Source of the DNA: Pseudomonas putida
GTDB lineage: Bacteria; Pseudomonadota; Gammaproteobacteria; Pseudomonadales; Pseudomonadaceae
NCBI RefSeq assembly: GCF_016406145.1
Contig: NZ_CP066306.1
Location: 496,001-560,000 of the forward strand
Length of the DNA: 64,000 nucleotides
Direction: 5' to 3'
The position numbers and the translations under genes are program-made. The notes under the pieces were generated by a model that was not told where the DNA came from, did not search any database, and was given only the letters and a program-made list of their open reading frames with translations. Below are positions 17,452-26,100 of this stretch, in pieces; the first letter of the stretch is position 1; each line of letters begins with the position of its first letter.

Positions 17452-18347
17452 CTGGAAAGCCGATCTCCACGGGCAAACCGCCAGGTACGGATGATTTCCA
17501 GTCGGTCGTATTCCGCCAGGTCTCCGGTAAACGGCGCAAACGGCGCCGCCAGCCGCACGATGCGCTGGGCTGCCTGGTCCAGCACCGCCTGCCCGGACGA
17601 CTCCAGTACCAGCACTTCATACAGCGATCCATCACGGTTGATCGACACCATCATCCGCAGGTTGCCGTAGATCTGCTGGCGGCGTGCTTCGTCGGGATAA
17701 TTGAGGTTGCCCACCCGCTCGACCTTCTTGCGCCACTCCTCCTTGTACCAGGCGCCCTTGTCGCGCATGGTCGAGGCAGCGTTCAGGCGGTGAATGCGCG
17801 GGCGCTTGGCGTACATCTGCTGTTCGTTGGACAGCTCGGCTTCAAGGCTGGCGATCTGGCTCGACAGCTGCGAGCTGTCGAAATCCGGCGTTGCTGCCGG
17901 TTTGGGCTGCGGCTTGCTTTCCTTCGGCTTGGGCTCGACCTTCTGCGCCTTGGGCGCCTGGGTGGCCACGGCGGATTTTTGCGGTGCAGGCGGCGGTTTC
18001 ACCTCAGGCTTTGCCGCCGGCGGCGGGGTGACCTTGTTGATCTTGCTGTCTTGGAACGGCGCGATCTCGGTGGTGGTGGGTACCGCCTTCTTCTCCAGGG
18101 TGCCACTGCCTTGCTGGTTGGCCTGGGCCTGGAAATCGGCCTTCTCGGGCGGCTTCTCGCTTTTGAAGGTGGCCAGGGTGATGTCCATGGTCTGGCGGAT
18201 TTCAGCCGGCTTGACCACGGTAAAGCCCACGCCGAGGATCAGCGCCAGGTGCACCAGGGCAGCCAGGAACAGGGTAAAGCCAAGCCGGTCCACCGGGCGA
18301 ACGCGGGGTGGAAGCAGGTCGGCGGGGATGTCGGCGGGCAGCGTCAT
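17445..18347 (-). CDS. TonB-family energy transducer
   Basis: The 300-residue product has one N-terminal membrane span (about residues 22-45), a Pro/Lys-rich periplasmic spacer with many KP and PP runs, and a C-terminal TonB domain (YGNLRMMVSINRDGSLYEV). It probably couples the proton motive force to an outer-membrane process. No exbB or exbD lies nearby, so it must share partners from elsewhere. The position beside gshB and pilG matches the tonB3 locus of P. aeruginosa, which has been linked to twitching motility; orthology is inferred. Confidence 0.85.
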   Translation of the reverse strand: MTLPADIPADLLPPRVRPVDRLGFTLFLAALVHLALILGVGFTVVKPAEIRQTMDITLATFKSEKPPEKADFQAQANQQGSGTLEKKAVPTTTEIAPFQDSKINKVTPPPAAKPEVKPPPAPQKSAVATQAPKAQKVEPKPKESKPQPKPAATPDFDSSQLSSQIASLEAELSNEQQMYAKRPRIHRLNAASTMRDKGAWYKEEWRKKVERVGNLNYPDEARRQQIYGNLRMMVSINRDGSLYEVLVLESSGQAVLDQAAQRIVRLAAPFAPFTGDLAEYDRLEIIRTWRFARGDRLSSN

Positions 18348-18363
18348 CAGGTATCCACAGTCA

Positions 18364-18452
18364 GCTTCAAGCTACAAGCCGCAAGCTGCAAGTAAGAGCA
18401 GATTGGTGCAGGCCGGCTTTTTTGCGGCTTGCAGCTTGAAGCTTGCGGCTGC
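18364..18452. repeat. Inverted AAGCTNC heptamer element, copy 4
   Basis: Left arm AGCTTCAAGCTACAAGCCGC and CAAGCTGCAAG, then a core with GTAAGAGC. The right arm is GGCTTTTTTGCGGCTTGCAG and CTTGAAGCTTGCGGCT. It sits between the tonB start and the gshB stop. Confidence 0.82.
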
Positions 18453-18492
18453 GCATCATACCCCACTCTGCGCTTTTGCTCCGCGTCGGCGG

Positions 18493-19446
18493 TCAGCGCG
18501 CCTTCAACTGGCGATCAATGGCATCCATCAGCTTGCCACCGATATCGGTGTTGTAAGCCGCGTCGATCTCGCGGATGCAGGTCGGGCTGGTGACGTTGAT
18601 CTCGGTCAGGTAGTCGCCGATCACGTCAAGACCGACGAACAGCAGGCCTTTTGCACGCAGGGTCGGGCCGACCTGGGCGGCAATCCAGCGGTCACGCTCG
18701 CTCAGAGGGCGTGCTTCGCCACGGCCGCCGGCGGCCAGGTTGCCGCGTGTCTCTCCGCTGGCCGGGATGCGCGCCAGGCAGTAGTCGACCGGTTCGCCGT
18801 CGATCATCAGGATCCGCTTGTCGCCGTCCTTGATGGCCGGCAGGTAGGCCTGGGCCATGATTTGCTGGGCGCCGAGTGCGGTCAGGGTTTCGAGAATGAC
18901 CGACAGGTTGGGGTCACCAGCCCGGTGGCGGAAGATCGAGGTGCCACCCATGCCGTCCAGGGGCTTGAGAATCACGTCGCCATGCTGGGCGGCGAAGGCG
19001 CGAATGATGTCCGGGCGGCGGCTGACCAGGGTAGGCGGCGTGCATTGCGGGAACAGGGTGGCGAACAGTTTTTCGTTACAGTCGCGCAGGCTCTGTGGGC
19101 GGTTGACCACCAGCACGCCTTCGGCTTCGGCCTGCTCCAGCAGGTAGGTGCTGTAAACGAACTCCATGTCGAACGGCGGGTCCTTGCGCATCAGGATCAC
19201 GTCCAGTTCGGCCAGCGGGCTGTCTTGCTCATCGCCCAGCTCGAACCAGCGCGCCGGGTCGGCGAACACTTTGAGTGGGCGCATCCGCGCGCGGGCCTTG
19301 CCTTCGGCCTGGTACAGATCGCGCTGTTCCATGTAGAACAGGCTCCAGCCACGGGCCTGGGCGGCCAGCAGCATGGCCAGCGAGCTGTCCTTCTTGTAGG
19401 AGATGGACGCGATGGGGTCCATGACAATGCCGAGGCGAACGCTCAT
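18493..19446 (-). CDS. gshB: Glutathione synthetase
   Basis: GshB joins glycine to gamma-glutamylcysteine with ATP to make glutathione. The 317-residue ATP-grasp protein starts MSVRLGIVMDPIASISYKKD and contains VVNRPQSLRDCNEKL, the ATP-binding KPLDGMGGTSIFR segment and the metal-site end FVGLDVIGDYLTEINVTSPT. A longer open frame to 19584 exists, but the ATG at 19446 gives the family start and has an AAGAGG ribosome site. Confidence 0.97.
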   Translation of the reverse strand: MSVRLGIVMDPIASISYKKDSSLAMLLAAQARGWSLFYMEQRDLYQAEGKARARMRPLKVFADPARWFELGDEQDSPLAELDVILMRKDPPFDMEFVYSTYLLEQAEAEGVLVVNRPQSLRDCNEKLFATLFPQCTPPTLVSRRPDIIRAFAAQHGDVILKPLDGMGGTSIFRHRAGDPNLSVILETLTALGAQQIMAQAYLPAIKDGDKRILMIDGEPVDYCLARIPASGETRGNLAAGGRGEARPLSERDRWIAAQVGPTLRAKGLLFVGLDVIGDYLTEINVTSPTCIREIDAAYNTDIGGKLMDAIDRQLKAR

Positions 19447-19575
19447 GGGGGTGGTTCCTCTTGGCGGCGGGTAGCCGCGACGAATCGAAAGATAAAGTGG
19501 CTCAGGGTGGCGCCGCGAACGCTGCGGGTCAAGGGGCGCGGTAGATGGAATGGCCACCCGGAGTGTGCTAAAAAT

Positions 19576-19676
19576 GAGCTGCAAGCCTTAAGCTACAAGC
19601 CTCAAGAAAAAGCCAGCCATGCGCCAGCCCGTTTTTTCTTGCACCGTGGCGCTTGCAACTTGCAGCTCAATTTCTT
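19576..19676. repeat. Inverted AAGCTNC heptamer element, copy 5
   Basis: Left arm AGCTGCAAGCCTTAAGCTAC and AAGCCTC, then AAGAAAAAGCC. The right arm begins GTTTTTTCTTGCACC and continues CTTGCAACTTGCAGCTC. It lies between the divergent gshB and pilG starts and ends only 14 bp before the pilG ATG, so it may affect both promoters. Confidence 0.8.
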
Positions 19677-19689
19677 CTGGTAGGCATTT

Positions 19690-20091
19690 ATGGAACAACC
19701 CCTGAAGGTGATGGTGATCGACGATTCACGCACGATCCGCCGCACCGCGCAGATGTTGCTCGGTGAAGCAGGCTGCGAGGTGATCACCGCCAGCGACGGT
19801 TTCGATGCTTTGGCCAAGATCGTTGACCACCAGCCGCAGATCATCTTCGTCGACGTGCTCATGCCGCGCCTGGATGGCTACCAGACCTGCGCCGTGATCA
19901 AGCACAACAGCGCCTTCAAGGACATCCCGGTCATCCTGCTGTCTTCGCGCGATGGCCTGTTCGACAAGGCGCGCGGGCGGGTGGTCGGCTCCGACCAGTT
20001 CCTGACCAAGCCATTCAGCAAGGAAGAACTGCTCGACGCTATCAGCGCCCACGTGCCCGGGTTCGCCGCGCACGAACAAAACGCACCCTGA
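19690..20091 (+). CDS. pilG: Twitching-motility response regulator PilG
   Basis: PilG is a stand-alone CheY-like receiver of the Pil-Chp pathway controlling type IV pilus extension. The 133-residue product shows the acidic pocket VIDDSRTIRR, the phospho-acceptor segment IIFVDVLMPRLDG and the conserved lysine segment FLTKPFSKEEL. It opens the plus-strand pilG-pilH-pilI-pilJ-chpA-chpC run. Confidence 0.94.
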   Translation: MEQPLKVMVIDDSRTIRRTAQMLLGEAGCEVITASDGFDALAKIVDHQPQIIFVDVLMPRLDGYQTCAVIKHNSAFKDIPVILLSSRDGLFDKARGRVVGSDQFLTKPFSKEELLDAISAHVPGFAAHEQNAP

Positions 20092-20138
20092 CCACGCCCG
20101 AGGTGGCGTGGCCTTTATTTTCCTGATGGGGAAACAGC

Positions 20139-20504
20139 ATGGCCCGAGTTCTGATTGTCGACGATTCGCCGACAGAGATGTACAGATTGACCGAGTGGCT
20201 CGAAAAGCATGGCCACCAAGTGCTCAAGGCCAACAACGGCGCTGACGCTGTGGCCCTGGCCCGCCAGGAAAAGCCCGACGCGGTGCTGATGGACATCGTC
20301 ATGCCCGGCATGAACGGCTTCCAGGCCACCCGGCAATTGAGCAAGGACCCGGAAACCAGCGCAATTCCTGTGCTCATCGTTACCACCAAGGACCAGGAAA
20401 CCGACCGTATCTGGGCGCAGCGCCAGGGTGCGCGCGGCTTCGTCACCAAGCCGGTGGAAGAGCACGCCCTGATCGCAAAGCTCAACGAAGTGCTGGGCGC
20501 TTGA
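20139..20504 (+). CDS. pilH: Twitching-motility response regulator PilH
   Basis: PilH is the second CheY-like receiver of the Pil-Chp pathway; in P. aeruginosa it balances PilG, affecting pilus retraction and signal output. The 121-residue product has IVDDSPTEMYRL, the acceptor segment DAVLMDIVMPGMNG and FVTKPVEEHAL. Its stop codon overlaps the pilI TTG start (TTGA), showing tight coupling. Confidence 0.94.
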   Translation: MARVLIVDDSPTEMYRLTEWLEKHGHQVLKANNGADAVALARQEKPDAVLMDIVMPGMNGFQATRQLSKDPETSAIPVLIVTTKDQETDRIWAQRQGARGFVTKPVEEHALIAKLNEVLGA

Positions 20505-21055
20505 CCACCCGCCCCCAAGGCGCGTCGCTGACCGCCTTCGAGCTGTTGCTGGACATCGACCGGCGATGCCGACTGCTGGTTGCCGACCAGCCGCCGCAGG
20601 ACACGCGCCTGCAGCAATGGAGCGGTATCGGCTTTCGCGTTGCCGGGCAGTGGTTCGTCGCGCCGATGGGCGAGGTGGCCGAAGTGTCGCGCGAGCCGCG
20701 CAGCAGTCGGGTGCCGGGCGTGCAGCCTTGGGTTTGCGGGGTAGCCAATCTGCGCGGCAGGTTGTTGCCGGTGATGGACCTGAGCAGCTTTTTCGGCCTC
20801 GGTCCTGCGGCATCGGGCAAGCAGCGACGCGTGCTGGTGCTGGACCATGAGGACCTGTTCGTCGGCCTGCTGGTGGACGAAGTGCTCGGCCTGCAGCATT
20901 TTGCCCTGGATACCTTGGAGCTTTCGCCACCACAGCCGCTGATCCGCGCCGCTGTACGATTCGTTCAGGGGCATTTCCCGCGTGAGCGCAACTGGGCCAT
21001 CTTCAGCCCCTTCGCCCTGGCCCAGGCGCCGGGCTTTCTCGACGTGGCGCTATAG
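20501..21055 (+). CDS. pilI: CheW-like adaptor PilI
   Basis: PilI links the PilJ receptor to the ChpA kinase. The 184-residue product is a single CheW domain ([60 protein letters not shown]). Translation probably starts at the TTG at 20501 overlapping the pilH stop, since no better upstream ATG exists. Twelve bases separate it from pilJ. Confidence 0.92.
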   Translation: MTTRPQGASLTAFELLLDIDRRCRLLVADQPPQDTRLQQWSGIGFRVAGQWFVAPMGEVAEVSREPRSSRVPGVQPWVCGVANLRGRLLPVMDLSSFFGLGPAASGKQRRVLVLDHEDLFVGLLVDEVLGLQHFALDTLELSPPQPLIRAAVRFVQGHFPRERNWAIFSPFALAQAPGFLDVAL

Positions 21056-21066
21056 GACATTCGAAC

Positions 21067-23127
21067 GTGAACAAGCCGGCCACCAATGTCGCCCCTACCA
21101 GCATGACCCCGCGCACGCGCAGCATCGCTCAGATCACTGTGCTGTTTGTAGTGCTGATCCTGTCGATCATCCTGCTGTTCGCCAATTTTGCGTACCTCAA
21201 CACCCAGTCCAATCACGACAAGCAGTACATCGGCCATGCCGGCGAGTTGCGCGTGCTGTCGCAGCGCATCGCCAAGAACGCCACCGAGGCTGCTACCGGC
21301 AAGGCGTTGGCCTTCAAACTGCTCTCGGATGCGCGCAACGATTTCGAGCAGCGCTGGAGCTACCTGCGCGAAGGTGACAAGTCCACTGGCCTGCCAGCGG
21401 CGCCCGCCGCCGTGAAGGATGAAATGGAGGCGGTGCGACAGGACTGGGAAAACCTGCGCAAGGACACCGATATCATCCTGGCCAGCGAGCAGACCGTGCT
21501 ATCGCTGCATCAGGTGGCGGCGACCCTGGCAGAAACCGTACCGCAGCTGCAGGTCGAGTATGAAAAGGTTGTGGAGGTCTTGCTGCAGAGTGGGGCACCG
21601 GCCAGCCAGGTGGTGGTAGCCCAACGCCAGTTGCTGCTCGCAGAACGCATTCTGGGGTCGGTCAACACGGTGCTGGCTGGCGACGACGCAGCCGCCCAGG
21701 CCGCCGATGCCTTCGGCCGCGATGCCAGCCGGTTTGGTCAGGTGCTCGAAGGCATGCTGGCCGGCAACCCGGCGATTCAGGTGACACGCGTCGAGGATGC
21801 CGACGCACGTGCGCGTCTGGCCGAAATCGCCGAACTGTTCCAGTTCGTCGCCGGTTCAGTCGATGAAATCCTCGAAACTTCGCCCGAGCTGTTCCGCGTT
21901 CGCGAAGCGGCCGGGAACATTTTCAGCCTGTCGCAAACTTTGCTCGACGAAGCCTCGCACCTTGCCAACGGCTTCGAGAACCTGGCAGCCGGGCGTACCC
22001 TCGATACCGTCGGTGGCTATGTACTGGGGCTGTTGGCGCTGGCCTCGATCATCCTGATCGGCCTGGTGATGGTGCGGGCAACCCATCGTCAACTGCAGGA
22101 AACCGCCGAGAAAAATGAGCGCAATCAGCAAGCGATCATGCGTCTGCTCGATGAGATCGAAGAGCTCGCCGACGGTGACCTGACCGTGACCGTGTCAGTG
22201 ACCGAGGACTTCACCGGTGCCATCGCCGATTCGATCAACTATTCCGTCGACCAATTGCGCGACCTGGTGGCCACCATCAACCACAGCGCCGAGCAAGTGG
22301 CTGCCGCAGTGCAGGACACGCAAAACACTGCCCGCCAGCTGGCTAAAGCCTCAGAGCACCAGGCCGAGCAGATCAGTGAGGCGTCAGAGGCTGTGGGCGA
22401 CATGGTCGAATCGATCGACCGGGTTTCCGCGCATGCCTACGAGTCGGCCAAGGTGGCCGAGCGTTCGGTGGCGATCGCCAACAAGGGCAACGAGGTGGTG
22501 CATAACACCATCAACGGCATGGACAACATCCGCGAGCAGATTCAGGACACCGCCAAGCGGATCAAGCGTCTGGGTGAATCTTCCCAGGAAATCGGCGACA
22601 TCGTGAGCCTGATCGACGACATTGCCGACCAGACCAACATTCTCGCTCTGAATGCCGCCATCCAGGCCTCGCTGGCGGGGGAGGCCGGTCGTGGGTTTGC
22701 CGTGGTGGCCGATGAAGTCCAGCGCCTGGCTGAGCGTTCGTCTTCGGCGACGCGGCAGATCGAGGCACTGGTACGCACCATTCAGGCCGATACCAATGAG
22801 GCAGTGATCTCCATGGAACAGACCACCGCCGAGGTCGTGCGTGGCGCACGCCTGGCGCAGGACGCCGGGGTGGCGCTGGCCGAAATCGAAGGGGTGTCGC
22901 AGAACCTCGCCGAACTTATCCACAGTATCTCCGACGCCGCCCAGTTGCAGACCTCTTCGGCCGGGCAGATTTCCCACACCATGTCGGTCATACAGCAGAT
23001 TACCGCGCAGACCTCCGCTGGCTCCGGTGCCACCGCCGACAGTATCCGCCACCTGGCGCGGATGGCCAGCGAGATGCGCCGCTCCGTGTCCGGTTTCACC
23101 CTGCCGGCACCAGCCGAGCGGCGCTGA
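21067..23127 (+). CDS. pilJ: Type IV pilus chemoreceptor PilJ
   Basis: PilJ is the methyl-accepting receptor of the Pil-Chp pathway. The 686-residue product has a membrane span near residues 20-44, a large periplasmic domain of PilJ type, a second span near residues 315-338, a HAMP-like region, and a cytoplasmic signalling domain with the hairpin tip [20 protein letters not shown]. Glu/Gln-rich helices that could be methylated are present, but no methyltransferase gene follows. It directly precedes chpA. Confidence 0.95.
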   Translation: MNKPATNVAPTSMTPRTRSIAQITVLFVVLILSIILLFANFAYLNTQSNHDKQYIGHAGELRVLSQRIAKNATEAATGKALAFKLLSDARNDFEQRWSYLREGDKSTGLPAAPAAVKDEMEAVRQDWENLRKDTDIILASEQTVLSLHQVAATLAETVPQLQVEYEKVVEVLLQSGAPASQVVVAQRQLLLAERILGSVNTVLAGDDAAAQAADAFGRDASRFGQVLEGMLAGNPAIQVTRVEDADARARLAEIAELFQFVAGSVDEILETSPELFRVREAAGNIFSLSQTLLDEASHLANGFENLAAGRTLDTVGGYVLGLLALASIILIGLVMVRATHRQLQETAEKNERNQQAIMRLLDEIEELADGDLTVTVSVTEDFTGAIADSINYSVDQLRDLVATINHSAEQVAAAVQDTQNTARQLAKASEHQAEQISEASEAVGDMVESIDRVSAHAYESAKVAERSVAIANKGNEVVHNTINGMDNIREQIQDTAKRIKRLGESSQEIGDIVSLIDDIADQTNILALNAAIQASLAGEAGRGFAVVADEVQRLAERSSSATRQIEALVRTIQADTNEAVISMEQTTAEVVRGARLAQDAGVALAEIEGVSQNLAELIHSISDAAQLQTSSAGQISHTMSVIQQITAQTSAGSGATADSIRHLARMASEMRRSVSGFTLPAPAERR

Positions 23128-23133
23128 GGAGTC

Positions 23134-26100
23134 ATGATGGCTACAGCAGTAAGCCCTGAGCGCCACGATACCGTCGCCCTCGCCTGGACCAAGGCGGCCA
23201 TCCTCGATTGCCTGGGGCGGGCGCGTCAGGCCCTTGAGCGCTTTGCCGGGGAGACGGACGATTTGTCCATGCTGGCGTTCGTGGTGGATAACCTGCACCA
23301 GGTTCACGGCTGCCTGCGCATGCTCGAACTGCGCGGTGCCACGCGCCTGGCCGAAGAGCTGGAGTTGCTGGCCAGGGCCTTGGCCGAGGGCCAGGTAAGC
23401 CCCCGCGGCGACTGCCTGGGCCCGCTGTTCCGCGGCCTTGAGCAACTACCCTCGTACCTGGAGCGGCTGCGCGGTGCGCGGCATGACCTGCCTTTGGTCA
23501 TGCTGCCGCTGCTCAACCAGTTGCGGGCTTGCCGGGGTGTCGAACCGTTGGCCCAGGGCAGCCTGATCAGCGGAGCGGCGCAGCGCTTTGCAGGCTCGGA
23601 CGACCTGGCCAATCTCGACCTGTCGCTGGGCAATTGGCGTGAGCAGGTTCAGGCAGGGCCTGGGCGTGATGCCCTGCGTTCGGTGATCAGCGCCTTGTGC
23701 GACGACCTGATGCGCATCAAGGAGCGTCTGGACCAGTTCGTACGCGGGGATCGTCAGCACAGCGAACAGCTGGACAGCCTGTTGGCCCCCTTGCGTCATG
23801 TGGCTGATACCCTTGCGGTCCTGGGCTTTCAGCAGCCTCGGCGGGTCATCATCGATCAGGTATTGGCCCTGCAGGCGTTGGCCCAAGGCCAACGCGTGGC
23901 GGATGACGCCGTACTCATGGATGTGGCGGGTGCCTTGTTGTATGTGGAGGCGAGCCTCAATGGCATGGTCGGCCCGCTGGATGAAGGCGGGCAGGGGGGC
24001 TTGCCCGGTTCGGACCTGGCCGAGATTCGCCAACTGGTGTTGAACGAATCGCTGAACGTGTTGCAGCAGGCCAAGGACCTGATCGGAGATTGCCTCGAGT
24101 CCGGTTGGCCGCGTCAGCGCCTGCAACCACTGCCGGGGTTGCTGCAGCAAGTACGAGGGGCGTTGGCGATGCTGATGCTGCCGGCAGCTGCCGAAGTCTT
24201 GGCCGGATGTGCGGGTTACGTGCACGGCTGGTTACAGCACTTGGACGTCGAGCCGCCGCCGGATGAGCTTGACCACCTGGCCGATGCCCTCAGCGCCAGT
24301 GAGTGTTACCTGCAATGGCGGGTGGCCGACCCTCTGGCCGATGCCCAGCCTTTCCTCGACAGGGCGCGCGTCAGCCTGGCGGCGCTCGGTGTGCAGTGCA
24401 CGCTTGGCGAAAGCGTCATTGCCCAGGACGGCAGCACCGACGGGGTTGATGACGAGTTGCGCGAGGTCTTCCTTGAAGAGGCCGGCGAGCTGCTGCCGCA
24501 GATCGAGCGGCATTGGTTGCGCTGGCGCGCCGATAACAGCCTGCGGGATGCCTTGCTGGAGGTGCGCCGGGACCTGCATACGCTCAAAGGCAGTGGCCGC
24601 ATGGTCCACGCCCAGGCGGTGGCCGAGTTGGCCTGGGGCGGTGAGCATTTGCTCAACCGGGTACTCGAAGGGCGTATGGCGCTGGCCCCGGAGGGTGTGG
24701 TGGCCCTGCAGCAGGTAGTGGTTCATTTGCCTGATCTGCTGGCCGACTTTGCCGCCGGCCAGATGCCACAGGTGACCGAAATTGAGCAACTGGCGAGCCA
24801 TCTGCATGCGCTGGCGGAAAACGATTCGCCGGCAGGTGCCGAAATCGATGGCCTGGATCCGCTGTTGCTGGACATCTTCCGCAATGAAGCGCAGGGCCAT
24901 CTGGCCAGCCTGGAGGCATTTTTGCAGGGCGCCGGCGGCCATGACACCGATGTCAGCGATACCCTTCAACGCGCCTTGCATACCCTCAAAGGTAGCGCTG
25001 CGATGGCCGGCGTATTGCCGATCGCCGAGCTGGCCACCGCGTTCGACCGGCTGGTACGCGAATACCGGGGCCACCACTTGCCTTTGCAAATGGCCGAGCT
25101 GGAATGGCTGGAAGCGGCACGCGCACTGTTGCACCTGAGCCTCGCGCAATTGGGCAGCAGCCCGCTGGCTCCCATTCCGGGCGCGGCGGAGTTGATCGAG
25201 CAGGTCGGTGAGGCCGTGGACATGCGCTTGGCCAGCTTGCATGACGAGCCGCAGCATGGGCGGCGGGGCAAGCGTGACCCACAGTTGATCGCCAGCTTCC
25301 TGGCCCAGTCGATGGACATTCTGCTGGATGCCGAGGCCCTGTTGTCACGCTGGCAGGAGCAGCCTGGGCAACGCCAGTCGCTGGACAGCTTGCTCGATGA
25401 GCTGACCACCCTCTGTCACGGTGCGCACCTGGCCGACCTGAGGCAGATGGACGATGTCTGCGAAGCATTGCTGGATCTGTATGGCGCGGTGGAAGAGGGC
25501 AGCCTTGCTGCCGATGAACGCTTCTTCGCCCAGGCACGGCAAGCCCATGGGGTACTCCTCGACATGCTCGACGAGATCGCTGCCGGCCAGGAACCGTCCG
25601 CCCGCCCAGACTGCATCGATGGCTTGCGTGGCTTGCTGGACGACGCCCTGGCACCCGATGCCACCGGCCTGGTGGCACCCGGGTCGGTCACGCGCCTCGA
25701 TGGTCCCCTGGCGCTGGCCGAAGAGGCCGAGAACCCGGGCGACAAGGAGCTGCTTGAAGTCTTCCTCGAAGAAAGCTCAGACATTGTTGAAAGCGCCGCC
25801 GCCGCGCTTGCGCGTTGGCAGGCCGACCCCCGCAACAGCGCCGAGGTGGACAACCTGCTGCGTGATTTGCACACGCTCAAGGGCGGGGCGCGCATGGTGG
25901 AAATTGCCGCTATCGGCGACCTGGCCCACGAACTGGAGTTCCTGTACGAATTGCTGGCTGCTGGACGCTTGCCACCTAGTGCACCGTTGTTTGCTCTGCT
26001 GCAAAACTGCCATGACCGTCTGGCGCACATGCTTGACGCCGTGCGTCTGGGGCAGCCGCTGCATGCGGCTACTGCGTTGATCGACTACATCCGCAACTTT

